Shown here: one piece after another, positions 1 through 11,069 of the stretch | How the letters are laid out: every line of letters begins with the position of its first letter | Position numbering within the stretch: position 1 is the first letter of the stretch | Assembly (NCBI RefSeq): GCF_027943255.1 | Contig: NC_072893.1 | Location: 9,114,001-9,178,000 of the forward strand | Length of the DNA stretch: 64,000 bases | Direction: 5' to 3' | DNA from: Anastrepha obliqua | Taxonomy: Eukaryota > Arthropoda > Insecta > Diptera > Tephritidae | Notes under the pieces: generated by a model | Told to the model about the DNA's origin: nothing | What the model saw: only the letters and a program-made list of their open reading frames with translations | The model's database searches: none | Made by a program: the position numbers and the translations under genes

Positions 1-35
1 ACCTTACCTCCATCGCATATAAAATTCTATCATGA

Positions 36-512
36 TTGCTATGTGATAAACTGAAACCTTACGCCCAACCCCTAATTGGGCCGTACCAGTGCGGTTTCAG
101 ACCTGGTCGCTCCTCCGTCAACCAAATATTCACACTGCGGCAAATCCTGGAGAAGGCCCATGACGACCAAGACAGCACGCACCACCCTTTGATAGTCCGA
201 TTCGCGACCAACTATATCGCATAATGTCTGAGTGCGGTATCCCTGCTAAGCTGATACGTCTGTGAAGAATAACGTTGTGCAGCACACAAAGCTCCGTCAA
301 GATAGGAAAGGACCTCTCCGAACGTTTTGATACCGTTCGAGGTTTCAGACAAGGCGACCCATTGTCATACGATCTCTTCAACTTGATTATGGAGAGTGTG
401 ATTCGTTGGGCGGGGGTAGAATCAAACGGAACTTTTTTCTACATATAAAAGTGTCCAGCTCCTTGCGTATGCTAATGGCATCGGCATCATCGGCCATACC
501 AAGCGGGCAAAA
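36..512 (+). pseudogene. RTE-like LINE reverse-transcriptase fragment (family A)
   Basis: The first part reads as an RT palm/finger segment with GPYQCGFRPGRSSVNQIF, then breaks. After frame changes the sequence near 325-400 gives FRQGDPLSYDLFNLIME, a conserved RT block, and near 470-500 the catalytic-site region has decayed (YANGIGIIG where this family has YADDIDIIG). It is a piece of the ORF of a non-LTR retrotransposon, cut by the window edge on the left. The same family appears at 17.3-17.9 kb and 57.8-59.9 kb. It is broken by at least two frameshifts and substitutions in the catalytic aspartates, so it is not functional. The RTE clade call is from remembered motif similarity; RT identity is firm, clade less so. 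Confidence 0.8.
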
Positions 513-1024
513 AAAAGAAACGAAGTACCATTTGGGAAACTATATTGCGAGAAATTAAAGATGTGGAAAGCTCTTTTCCCTTTTCCAGAGACGATATAAC
601 TAGATGTTTCTTAAACATCATGGGAACCTATAAACGCATCAAAAAAAGAAACAATACATCTGGTGAAGCTCCATCAAACTGGGAATACTTTGACGAAATA
701 GATGAAGTTTTTGGGAGCCGTAGCAGCATTAATGTGCCATTAGAAATGACTGATTATTCTTTCGAAGAAATAACTATAAACCCAACGATTTCTTCTCCGG
801 TTTCTTTAACAACTGAAGACGACTTAACGCCCACAACATCAAGAAAAAGAAAGAGAAATGACGTGATTCAATTTTTGGAGAAAGAATCGGAAAAGGATGG
901 TGAGGTTTTGGATAAGTTGCTTAAACTTGAAAACGAAAAGCTAGAAGTCGAAAAAGAAAAACTTGCTGAACTGAAACAACTTCGTGCCTTATTCGAAGCA
1001 ATAGGAGAGAAAAACCGTGAATGA
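512..1024 (+). pseudogene. PIF/Harbinger Myb/MADF-like DNA-binding ORF, 5'-truncated
   Basis: An open frame runs into this ORF from about position 515; the first in-frame start-like codon is TTG at 545, so the true start is missing. The protein resembles the Myb/SANT-like (MADF-type) accessory protein of PIF/Harbinger transposons, which binds element ends and helps import the transposase into the nucleus. Visible parts are the tail of the trihelix domain (WETILREIKDV, then SNWEYFDEIDEVFG), an acidic/serine linker, a basic patch SRKRKRND near residue 100, and a Lys/Glu-rich predicted coiled coil at the C-terminus. The partner transposase lies downstream on the opposite strand, the divergent layout normal for this superfamily. 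The left junction abuts the RTE fragment, which suggests truncation of the element. Confidence 0.7.
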
Positions 1025-1174
1025 TCTCTAAATCAATAAAAAATCAGACTGTTTTAATTATAAAATGTTTTTATTATAAGCGCTAAGCTACCAGAGACCT
1101 GAAGTCAATAAAAATTTTTGTTTTTTTTTGTGTTTAACAAATTTTGTCTCATTTAAGAAATATAATTTACCATT

Positions 1175-2275
1175 TCAGCCTGAAAACAACGCTGCCAAGC
1201 CATTTCGTTTCTCTTTTGCTTCATCTCTTGCCAGCGATGGAACGCTAACGCCAACTTCTGACTCCTCTTCCTCCAGTTCGATGAAATGGGTGTTATGCTG
1301 TTTTTCATTAAAGATAATCAGATTGTGTAGAATCATACACGCCAAAATGATTGTTTTTGGAACATGGGCGAGTTGTGCACCAATAAATTTCTATATTCTA
1401 AATTTTTGTTTTAATATTCCGAACGCCTGTTCAACAAAAACTCTATTGGAGCTTAAAATAGTGTTGAACTTACTCTGTTGCGGTGTTAAAAAGCCATTGT
1501 CACGGTACGGAACCATTAGAAAGGTTTCCAGTGGATAGGCTGCGTCGCCTAAGAAATTATGACTTGGGGGGAATACTTATTTCGCCGTTAATTATAGCTG
1601 TTCGAAGTGGGTTTCTTGCCATACTGAAGCGTCATGACATCGCCCGGGACAACCGACAAAGACGTCCAAAAATTTCATCTCGCTGTCAACAACGGCCTAT
1701 ACAAATTGTTTATTATGTACTTATATATGTATATGTATAGTTTGATAAAATATCTGTATATCTACAAAGTTACCTGTGCAATGATGGAAAACATTACTTT
1801 TCTGTTATAGAAACTAATGGCATCGTGTTTCGGCTGTGATATAGGGATGTGTGTCCCATCGATACAACCTAACACGAAAGGAAATATGTTGTAACGACTT
1901 TGTGAAAAACCATCCGCGATCTTTTGTTGAGCTGCAGTAGTACTTGGAAATTTTATTAAGGTCGATTTTAAGCGACATATAAGTTTGAGCGATTTAATAA
2001 AAGTTCTATACGTAGCGCCCATTCCTACATTAAATCTGTCACTAATTTCTCAAAATGATGTGTTATTCGCAAGCTTCCAAATTGTCAGGTGCAATGCTTT
2101 TTCTAGGGAAACTGCAGATGATTCGGTCCACATTGGTTTGAACATTGTTATCAACCTCTAAAATTTTGGTGACCTATTATATATTGTATTTCAAATTCAT
2201 TTTTACTCATCTTGAAGGTGTTTTTTTTGCATTCGAAAATGGGAATAAAATGTGTCGTCATCCATTAGTGGAACA
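1175..2275 (-). pseudogene. PIF/Harbinger (HARBI1-like) transposase with small intron, frameshifted
   Basis: Read on the minus strand from about 2275, this is a DDE_Tnp_4 (HARBI1-like) nuclease that would cut and paste the element. Visible in order: MDDDTFYSHFRMQ near the N-terminus, an HTH-like SDRFNVGMGATYR, VLGCIDGTHIPI with the first catalytic Asp, VGCPGRCHDASVW, LGDAAYPLETFLMVPY with a later catalytic Asp, and RVFVEQAFGILKQKFR with the catalytic Glu region. A 77-bp intron (1697-1773) with GT..AG ends splits the frame precisely between the IIAQ and AVVD codons. Two frameshifts near 1560-1610, plus breaks before 2022, kill it. It pairs with the Myb-like ORF at 512-1024. Family call is secure; element ends were not found. 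Confidence 0.82.
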
Positions 2276-2502
2276 GATTCGCAAAATTTTTTATTTTCTA
2301 TCACCTTTCTTTTCGATGCCTTCAGTGTCCTTAAAAAATTATACCGCTTGTTTTTTTGAAGTGAAAACTTCTTTAGAATCGTTGGGAGTGATTTGAGAAA
2401 AAGTGAAACGAAAAAAGCGACACTCTTGGCTACGAAGCGTTATATTATATGTTGATATAAACGTAGCGACGAACTAAATAACTTTTAGGCCAGCGCCGAC
2501 AG

Positions 2503-2572
2503 CATGGCGCGATAGCCGAGCGGCTAGCAATGTGAGCTTCCGATCCAAAATCCTTGGTTCGAATCACAAGAC
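2503..2572 (+). repeat. tRNA-like SINE head (plus orientation)
   Basis: The stretch has an A-box-like TAGCCGAGCGGCTAGCA and a B-box-like GGTTCGAATC at tRNA spacing, followed by a T-rich tract. It has no convincing acceptor or anticodon stem pairing, so it is better read as the Pol III promoter head of a tRNA-derived SINE than as a working tRNA gene. Confidence 0.5.
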
Positions 2573-2611
2573 AAAAATTTTTTTTTATACAGTTATTTTA
2601 TTTTATTTTAT

Positions 2612-2797
2612 GATATGTTTATGAGGAGCTTTTTTTCATGGCAGAAATACACTCGGTGTTTTGCCATTGCCTGCTGAGGGGTGAGCGCTATTAGAAAAAT
2701 AGTTTTCCTTAATTTTTGTGTTTTCACCGAGATTCGAACTGACTGTGAATTCTGAATAGTAGTCACGCACCAACCCATTCGGCTACGGCGTTTGTTT
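2612..2797 (-). repeat. tRNA-derived SINE copy 1 (partial)
   Basis: The minus strand begins with a tRNA-like head (TAGCCGAATGGGTTGGTG as A box, GTTCGAATCTC as B box) and continues into a body containing the complement of TATGAGGAGCTTTTT and CATGGCAGAAATACACTCGG. The same head and body recur at 6.7, 16.7, 21.8, 41.0 and (body only) 9.7 and 42.0 kb, which defines one dispersed SINE family. This copy lacks the distal AATTGGCGC end. Confidence 0.8.
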
Positions 2798-2914
2798 AAT
2801 TTTACTGATGCAAAAATGAGGAAAAATATATGAATAAAGTTTGCTTACTGTTTACACATTTTCCAAAGGTGACGGAGAACCAAAAAAAAAAGTCGATTTT
2901 CAAACAAATACGAG

Positions 2915-3540
2915 TGCATATGTGTAATTGTGTTAGAGTTTCGGTCACGCCCCAGCAAAACCTGCGTGCATATGTGTTTGTAACATTCAAAAAAATGTAA
3001 TTGTGTTAGAGTTTCGGTCACGCAGGTTTTGCTGGGGACGCTCATAATAGCAAGCGCGTGTGTATTTTTATATTCGTAAATATTTTCATTTTTAAATATT
3101 TACCGCAATTATGTCGAAAAATAATGCAGAAAAGTGTCGTGAATATCGACAGAAAAAAAAATCAATAAATATAATAGCATCACGGAATTCATTCACGAAA
3201 ATTTAATAAAGTATACTCCAGAAGTATCGCGGATACTTAGAAAAGATTACGATAAAGTTCCAATGATTTTAAGTGGCGATTTTAACGTAAATTTTGCATT
3301 GGACACAGCGGTTCCTTTAATTGACGTTCTCAATACAACATTCAATTTAAAAATGTGTAACAATCGCACTGAATCGCCAACACGATCAAAAACAACCATT
3401 GACGCGGTATTTCAAAGATATGTTGACAACATCGAAACCAAAGCATTTGTATCATATTTTAGCTATCATAAGCCACTCGTATCATTTGTTGAAATTGAAA
3501 ACATTGAAGATGAATAATAATAAAATGAAGAAAATAAAAT
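2915..3540 (+). mobile_element. Helentron/Helitron2-like remnant
   Basis: A 26-bp direct repeat (GTAATTGTGTTAGAGTTTCG..., near 2922 and 2998) and a 19-bp perfect inverted repeat (2950-2968 against 3019-3037) precede a short coding start at 3111, MSKNNAEKCREYRQKKK, typical of the N-terminus of insect rolling-circle transposon proteins. It stops almost at once. The next recognisable coding piece, 3240-3517, is the C-terminal endonuclease-like domain (PMILSGDFNVNF, then TTIDAVF and SYFSYHKPLVS) that Helentrons carry after Rep-helicase. So the Rep and helicase regions are deleted. The family call rests on remembered similarity; the exact ends are not certain. Confidence 0.55.
3263..3517 (+). pseudogene. 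Helentron-type endonuclease domain fragment
   Basis: An 84-codon open frame of the endonuclease/exonuclease/phosphatase fold: SGDFNVNF carries the GDFN catalytic motif and SYFSYHKPLVS fits the terminal S-x-H motif. In intact Helentrons this domain follows Rep and helicase and is thought to help with strand cleavage. Here it starts internally without its own N-terminus and is joined to the element's first 20 codons by deletion. A LINE endonuclease is the alternative, but the neighbouring N-terminal signature and the FSYHKP ending favour a Helentron. Confidence 0.6.
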
Positions 3541-4000
3541 ATGAACTTTATAGCAATATTATAATGAACCTATAATTATCCCGCTCCTAATGCTGCTTTC
3601 GTCTTATTCTCTCTCAGTTTGTTTTACGGAAGGTTTCACTTCTATCGCGTCTAACCGTTAGACTGGTATTTTTTTTCTTTTTAATAAGTTGTCTTATTAA
3701 ATCAATATTTGATGTATTAGTCTTATGCATTAGTTCTTCAGCACTTGCCAATAAAACAAATAAAGTATTCCTTGTCGATTCCAATTTCACGAATAATTAA
3801 ATTCTTTGTTTTATTATCTACTTTTGACACATGTTTTATGTTCCTAAACGGCGTTTTGATGCAAAGCTATTTTATGCAAAGCATGGTCGCAATTAAAATC
3901 TGCTTTGCATTGCATACACATTTTTTAGAGTTATGCATTGCAAACTTAAGTTTAGGGAGTCGGCCAACTTTGAGAGATTTTTGGCCCTGCTCGCGTTGAT
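3541..4000. other. No gene seen; probable Helentron 3' tail then spacer
   Basis: After the endonuclease remnant the sequence is AT-rich, with a stretch near 3580-3660 (CCCGCTCCTAATGCTGC and CACTTCTATCGCG) that could be the Helentron 3' end. The rest shows no coding signal. Confidence 0.3.
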
Positions 4001-4265
4001 TACGGTTACCGCATTTGAATGAACCACGAGCTGTATGAACTTAACGGAGATATTGACATAGTCAAACGAGTCACCCTGAAGCGACTATGGCGGCTGGGTC
4101 ATGTTATCCGTATGGAAGAAACTGCTATGAAGGTGCTTGAAACGTACTTGAAAACGCACTTGTGCCCAGGGGAACGCCAAATAGAAGACGGCTTCTCTTA
4201 GTTTAAGAAACTGGAAAAGGTGAGCTGTTGACAGAATGCCTGGCGAGACATTATTCGGCTCGTGT
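4000..4265 (+). pseudogene. RTE-like LINE C-terminal fragment
   Basis: The plus frame reads NHELYELNGDIDIVKRVT, then LWRLGHVIRMEETA, the tail found after the RT domain in RTE-type LINEs of this window (compare 17.3-17.9 kb). A frameshift after about 4200 separates the last part. It is a 3'-end scrap with no catalytic region. Confidence 0.7.
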
Positions 4266-5660
4266 TGTTGCACAGGTTGCTATGGCCAAATAAGTAAATA
4301 AGTATTTGTATGTAGTAGCCTGTGAATTATACCACAGAAAAATTTTCTGGTAAAGTTTATCGATACTTGTTTAACAAATTTGTTATTCATCTGTACCTTA
4401 CTTCTGAAAATCGTGTAGAAAAAATAATAAATTATATTTGTAATATGCGAGAAATGTTAATCTACTACTAAGAAGGAACAACCTGCGAATTACTGATATA
4501 TTTTCAACATAACTGGGTACTAATTAGATAAAATGTTAGAAGGAGTAAAACTTGTATCAATTTTAAAATAGGTGATTTATATTAAAAAATAACAGAATAA
4601 TAGAGTACAATTTTGAGCGTGCCACAAGCTGTTGATGTGCTGTTGCTTTTACTGCTTATCGCTTTGCTACATGCTTGCCACATTTTATTTATTTCATTGT
4701 GACACGCAACCATAATCATGACAAATAATTTATATCCCAGCGCACAAATGCAATCACCCACACACACACACACATACACATATGTAGTACATGACTTGAG
4801 CAAAATACCAAAATTTGAATAAGCAGATATGAGCATCAGCATATGCGTGTCGACAATTTAACTGTTGCTCCAACAATTGCAGTTATTGCAACTCCCACCC
4901 CTTTGCGTCGTGTCTCGCTGGTTTATTGCAACGGATCTACATAAATGTGTGTATAAACAAGAGGGACCTTGCAACGCTACTTGCAACAGAAGTCATGTAG
5001 TTGTTGTTTTTCACAAGAATCGTGCCTCGCTGTAGCAGACGAGCGCTTGAATGTCTGCATATACGCGTGAGTAGCGAGCGAGCGCTGCTATAAATTTGTT
5101 GCACCAACAAATTTGCAATTCAAGTTAGCGCTGAAATGATGAACTTAACTACAGGAGAATAAAGTTCAAACTTTTATATAAAAAAAAAAAAGAAAAAGGC
5201 AGCGCGCAAATGCACACATCGAAAAGAATCGATGTTCAGCTCTACCAGGCGTATACGCAACATATTGTGTTTAATACACAATGGCAATATTGATTGCCCC
5301 TTTATCGCGAAATTCTTTTGTGAAACTGCGTTTAACCGCCTTTGTTTGTTTTATGAATGCCCCTTTGCTGCTTTATCGCAATCGCATGGTCATATTGTTG
5401 GTCCAGCGCCCGCATATGTCAGCAACACCGAATCAGTTATCATTGTGTTTGCACGCTGATAAAGCTGCTCGGTTGGCATTCATTGTTGCCACAGACCAGT
5501 TTTTGTGTATTCAGTGGAGTGTCTGCTGGTATTCAGCGGTGGGTTTTTTCTTGTTTGATTCTTAATTTTCATAGCTCGTACGTTTTTTAGCGTTTGCTTT
5601 AATTTCTAAAAAAAAAGGGTTAATGTGGAACTAAAGCTAAGCGAAGGCAGTTTATGAAAA
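4266..5660. other. Unique-looking spacer with CA microsatellite; no gene
   Basis: No frame shows a recognisable protein. There is a short (CA)n run near 4757-4785, CAA-rich and GC-richer patches from 4850 onward, and three overlapping open frames at 5232-5590 that resemble nothing I know. The region 4850-5560 has a base composition unlike the AT-rich spacer around it and may be host regulatory or non-coding exon sequence. Confidence 0.5.
5088..5126 (+). promoter_or_regulatory. Possible Pol II core promoter (TATA + Inr)
   Basis: TATAAAT at 5089-5095 is followed 33 bases later by TTCAAGTT (A+1 at 5122), which resembles a fly initiator. Between them sits a perfect 10-bp inverted repeat (5092-5101 and 5105-5114, 3-base loop) that overlaps the TATA box. 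No downstream ORF longer than a few codons confirms transcription. Chance is a real alternative. Confidence 0.22.
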
Positions 5661-5669
5661 TGTTATATA

Positions 5670-6610
<941 letters not shown>

Positions 6611-6677
6611 TATCTTCTTATTTTAAAATTTCTCTCAGGCCAGTTTCTACTTTTGCGGTGATATTGTTAAATATAAA

Positions 6678-6942
6678 TATATAATTAGCGCTTAAACCCT
6701 TTTTTGGGTGTTTGGTCGAGCTCCACCTCCTATTTGTGGCGTGTGTCTTGATGTTGTTTCATAAATAGATGGACCTACAGTTTTAAGACGAGTCCGAATG
6801 GCAGATATTTTATATGAAGAGCTTTTTTGTTGCAGAAATACACCCGAAGGTTTGCCCGCCGAGCGGCGACTGCTATTAGAAAAAACTTTTTCTTCATTCA
6901 GGGTAGTCACGCCCCAACCCATTCGCCCCTGCGGCCAAATTA
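6678..6942 (-). repeat. tRNA-derived SINE copy 2
   Basis: The plus-strand left end is AATTAGCGCTTAAACCC, followed by TTTGGTCGAGCTCCACCTCC and the common body. The tRNA-like head lies at the right end on the minus strand, with its A box recognisable but altered and its B box region deleted. The complete mariner begins about 15 bp further right. Confidence 0.8.
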
Positions 6943-6956
6943 TTCTAGAATTGTTA

Positions 6957-8245
6957 TAATAGGACTATGAATAAGTTCGTGCGGTTTTACAACAGATGGC
7001 GTAACTTGATTATTATTCCATCGATCCACATTTCCAAACATTCATTGGAGAGCTACTGTCGTAAGGCACAAACGTCAGTATAAGTTTTTTATTTGAAGCG
7101 TAAACAACAATATTTTTACCACACTTGAAAATGTCGAATTTCGTGCCAAATAATGTGTTTTTGCGGGGAATTCTTCTTCATTATTTTAATATGAAGAAAA
7201 AAGCAGCCGAAAGTCATCGTATCTTGGTGGAAGTTTATGGTGAGCATGCTCTAGCTGAGCGAACGTGCCAGAAGTGGTTTGCACGCTTTAAAAGTGGTGA
7301 TTTTGGCTTGGAAGACGAAGAACGCGAGGGTGCGCCGCCAAAGTTCATGGATACCGAATTGGAGGAATTGCTCGATCAAGATCCGGCTCAAACGCAAGAA
7401 GAGGTTGCAAAAACTTTGGGAGTTGATCAATCAACCATTTCCAAACGTTTAAAAGCCATGGGAATGATCCGAAAGGTAGGCCATTGGGTGCCGTATGAAT
7501 TGAAGCCAAGAGACGTTGAACGCCGTTTTATGGCATGCGAACAACTGCTTCAACGGCACAAAAGAAAGGGTTTTTTGCATCGAATTGTGACTGGCGATGA
7601 AAAGTGGGTCCATTACGACAATCCAAAACGTCGGGCAACGTATGGATACCCTGGCCATGCTTCAACATCGACGTCGGCGCAGAATATTCATGGCCTGAAG
7701 GTTATGCTGTGTATCTGGTGGGACCAGCTGGGTGTTGTGTATTATGAGCTACTGAAACCGAATGAAACGATTACGGGGGATGTCTACCGACGACAATTGA
7801 TGCGTTTGAGCCGAGCACTGCGAGAAAAACGGCCGCAATACGCCGATAGACACGACAAAGTTATTTTGCAACATGACAATGCTCGGCCACATGTTGCACA
7901 AGTGGTCAAAACATACTTAGAAACGCTCAAATGGGATGTCCTACCCCACCCGCCGTATAGTCCAGACCTTGCGCCATCCGATTACTATCTCTTCCGATCG
8001 ATGCAACATGGCCTGGCTGACCAGCACTTCCGTAATTACGATGAAGTCAAAAAATGGATCGATTCGTGGATTGCGGCAAAACCGACCGAATTTTTCACAA
8101 AGGGAATCCGTGAATTGCCAGAAAGATGGGAAAAAGTAGTAGTAAGCGATGGACAATACTTTGAATATTAAATTTGTAACCATTTTACGTCAATAAAGTT
8201 TCAAATTTCGAAAAAAACCGCACGAACTTATTCATAGTCCTATTA
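6957..8245 (+). mobile_element. Complete mariner M2 (mauritiana/mellifera-like) with TIRs
   Basis: Inverted ends read AGGACTATGAATAAGTTCGT on the left (from 6961) and its complement at the right (to about 8240). Both are bounded by TATAATA-type sequence that includes the TA target duplication (6955-6956 and 8246-8247). The length of about 1,289 bp is that of a full mariner. The TIRs match over at least 28 bp without mismatch, and the ORF inside is intact, so this is a young and possibly active copy. Confidence 0.93.
7131..8171 (+). CDS. mariner transposase, intact, 346 aa
   Basis: A DD34D transposase that would bind the TIRs and catalyse cut-and-paste transposition into TA sites in the nucleus. 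I choose ATG 7131 (MSNFVPNNVFLRGILLHYF), because the frame upstream offers only TTG and family members start with MS-FVPN. Residues 1-110 hold the paired HTH domain. A linker containing WVPYEL near 120 leads to the catalytic core: TGDEKWV (first Asp), LQHDNARPH (second) and SPDLAPSDYYLF (third), with 34 residues between the last two. The C-terminus LPERWEKVVVSDGQYFEY is typical. Length equals the family norm. No frameshift or stop is present and all catalytic residues are kept. It resembles the Mos1 group more than the Himar group. Confidence 0.95.
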   Translation: MSNFVPNNVFLRGILLHYFNMKKKAAESHRILVEVYGEHALAERTCQKWFARFKSGDFGLEDEEREGAPPKFMDTELEELLDQDPAQTQEEVAKTLGVDQSTISKRLKAMGMIRKVGHWVPYELKPRDVERRFMACEQLLQRHKRKGFLHRIVTGDEKWVHYDNPKRRATYGYPGHASTSTSAQNIHGLKVMLCIWWDQLGVVYYELLKPNETITGDVYRRQLMRLSRALREKRPQYADRHDKVILQHDNARPHVAQVVKTYLETLKWDVLPHPPYSPDLAPSDYYLFRSMQHGLADQHFRNYDEVKKWIDSWIAAKPTEFFTKGIRELPERWEKVVVSDGQYFEY

Positions 8246-8284
8246 TATTCCGTGGACTTCCGCTGAAATATATTAGTACTCTTG

Positions 8285-9525
8285 CCTAGCGCTTTCGAGG
8301 ATCTTTTCTCCGATCCCCATAGATCTTGCACCTTCCTTTGTGGGGGATCCGTGCGTGTACAATGTTGCCATGTTCTGGTTTCCCTTATTGGTTTTAGATA
8401 CCTCTTCCCAAGTCTTTTTATTGCTCAGTTTAGTCTTGAAGCGTTTTCCAAACCGAACATCGGTAGCCTCATGCCTCTCGGGGTTGAGATCTCAAAAACC
8501 CCAAACCTGATTCGAGCGAACGCCGCGCAGATACACAGAAAGTGGTCCGCCGTCTCATCCACCTCTCCACATGCTAGGCAGAGTGCCCTGTCTAAGATGC
8601 CCACCTTTTCCATGTGCTTGGTCCATAGAAAGTGGCCCATCATCAGTTCAAGCAGCCGCCTACAGTGCCCTCTGATTATTGATAGGAGGAACTGTGACAG
8701 TCGGTCGGACGTGAAAGGTAACATCAGATTTGTTCATCTGCAGCCTCTCTCAGCCTGCCAAGCTCGTTTGTGGGTTAGAGTAACCCATTTGCTAACCGTG
8801 GCTTTCATGACTGCGGAAGGGAGTGGTCTCAGCGCTCATCCAAGCTAAAGAGTCAGAGGTCTCGTTGCCCGCGATACCCACATGTCCCGTTAGCATCAGG
8901 ATATTATGTCTACCGACATAGTTCAGCTTGGATTTACAGAACTCAACATCCTTGAAGTGGTTGTCTAAGGCCATGAGTGTAGCAGCAGACACATACAGAT
9001 CTGCCTCTCCACCTGTTTTCCTCAAAAAAGTTCATTGCTTCTTAGGATAACCCTCTTCGCTTGGGATTGGATAACAATGAGAAGAGGTGTGAACTCTAGA
9101 AGAACCTCTATTGAAGCTCGTGGCATGATTCTGTTATGCTTCACACGTAAGCCTCGTAAAACATTTTTAGTGTGTTTATTATCGTTTGATTCGAAGGAGG
9201 AATTCTTCCAGACTGCGGCTCCGTAAAAAATCATAGGCCTGACTATAGGGCCGTGTGGAGCCAGCGTAGTAGTTTTTGTGTAATCTGTAATCGACTTACA
9301 CGTCAAGAATAATCGAATGACTTTTCTCACCATCTCTTCTATGTGTTCCTTACATGGTAATTTTTGGTCAAAGGTTTTATTCAAGAATTTTACTTGTATT
9401 TTGTATTTTTACCTGAATTCCATCGAAGCAAATGAGTTTAAGATGTTTGAACTTCGTTTTTCCTTGTGAATGTTACGATGGTCGTTTTTGCTGTATTTAT
9501 GTTAAGGCTCACCTTAACCTAATAT
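8285..9525 (-). pseudogene. LOA-type LINE fragment: RT end, RNase H, C-terminal finger
   Basis: On the minus strand from 9525: the end of the RT domain (TIVTFTRKNE, then VRPMIFYGAAVW), then a decayed RNase H ending in ILMLTGHVGIAGNETSDSLA, then TSDRLSQFLLSIIRGHCRRL and the Cys/His knuckle CLACGEVDETADHFLCIC. Several frameshifts separate the parts. The same subfamily recurs at 61.2-62.2 kb. A 3' untranslated-like stretch reaches the mariner end at 8250. Confidence 0.82.
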
Positions 9526-9659
9526 ATATTGAGCTTAAACATTTTTAAAAAAATTCTGAATTTCATTATTGGCAATGGCAGCGAATATGTTGAACAATTT
9601 TTAAAGCGATTTGTGTGTTGGTGTTCCCCAAAAAAAAAAAAAAACAATAAATAATTGCC

Positions 9660-9745
9660 GCATACACTTCTACTAGACATTTGGCTGAGCTCCTCCTGCT
9701 ATTTGTGGCCTGCACCTTTGTACTATTTCATTACCACTCGGAGGG
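9660..9745 (-). repeat. SINE body fragment
   Basis: GACATTTGGCTGAGCTCCTCC and CTATTTGTGGCCTGCAC match the body of the SINE seen at 6.7 and 16.7 kb. The tRNA head is absent. Confidence 0.65.
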
Positions 9746-11060
9746 GACAGTCGTTTGTCACTCGAAAGTCGCTGTAAATTAAAAAAAACTCTATGTATAA
9801 ACCCTCGCGGCACTCGTTGTTAACCTGATATTTTATTAAAAATGCATACATGAATTTATTCTGTCATGTCTAACGGTCATTAAGATGTCACGAAGTTTTG
9901 ATTATTCACCAAAATAGTGTCTCGCATGTGGACTACAGTTTTGCATGAGAGATCACAAGTTTTCAAATAGCACGAAGCCTCTGACGAACAGCAGCAACTC
10001 AAAGAACTAAAATAAAAATTTGCCCGTCCTCTAGCTTCACAGAAGATTAGTCAAAAGGCTAAATGCTACTGCAAATGCAAATCAGACATGCGGTTTACTA
10101 CAGCAACAACAAGTAGAGAAATGTTTTTAGAGTCAAAATACACAAAATAACAACCGCTTTGCCACATAACCACAACCCTGCTCAAACACCTAAACTAATT
10201 TCGAGCCAGCCGCCTAAGCAGCGAAGCACTGCGCCCACAACTGGCAACTTTATCATTTTCATGTTTTTTTTTTTTGCTTTTAGTAATTTCCAAAATCCGC
10301 ACAAAAGCGACAAGCAAGCATAGCACAGCGATAAATTAAATGAATTTGCATGAAAAACAGTTGAGGCTGCACCGCAAACTAGGCGTACTACCTTTCGTTC
10401 GTTATTGACATGTGGGTACGCCTAAAAGTAGGCTAGCAAACGAGTAAATACGTTGCGGATTACAAACATCAGCTCATCGACACACACACACATACATACA
10501 CCTGCAGGGAGAAATTGAACAGCTGCCAGATAGATGGAGCAAACTGCAGTACTCCGGCATGTTGAGCACAGGGCACATTGCGTAATAAGCGCCATTGAAA
10601 GCGACGCAACGGACCGACAGGAGGCGCGAAGCAACTGCGTGGAAAAACTGCTGCAATAACAGTTGGTGTATCGCTGTGAGTTATGTAGATACTTATATCG
10701 CGCTGCGTACGGGCAAAGAATGAGTTACTCAAACTCAAATTGTCGCATTTTGAATTTTTAATTGATTTCCCTTGGCTTGAAACAGATGAGACTGTTATTG
10801 GCGCTCCTATGTTACGTTTTTGTGCAGATGGAATCGTGTGCGTAGATATTAGGTAGCGTACGTATGTAGGTATTGGAGATGAGACTATTAGCGCAACATT
10901 TGTGATTCCGGGATCTCGGGCTTTCAGGATTTTTTAGAGTGATCGCGGCGTTCCGCGACTCGTACCGTGGTTCACCTTGCATAGATTTCTTTTAAAATGA
11001 GTAAATTTTCCTATATTCGAAGTCATGGTGGTCGATTGTGCAGTTTTCAATTCAAATCCA
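9746..11060. other. Unique-looking spacer; no gene
   Basis: No supported coding frame. There is a CA-rich run near 10483-10502 and a T-run near 10263-10275. Composition from 10,000 to 10,900 is richer in CAGC and CAAC words than the AT-rich repeats, as in fly intergenic or intronic DNA. Confidence 0.5.
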
Positions 11061-11069
11061 TTTACAAAG

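Noticed and set aside
2503..2572. Functional tRNA gene
   Set aside because: A- and B-box-like words are present, but I cannot form an acceptor stem or a proper anticodon arm, and a SINE of the same type lies next to it.
5232..5590. Three overlapping open frames as a host gene
   Set aside because: All three frames are open at once, none has known motifs, and no splice or polyadenylation context supports one over the others.
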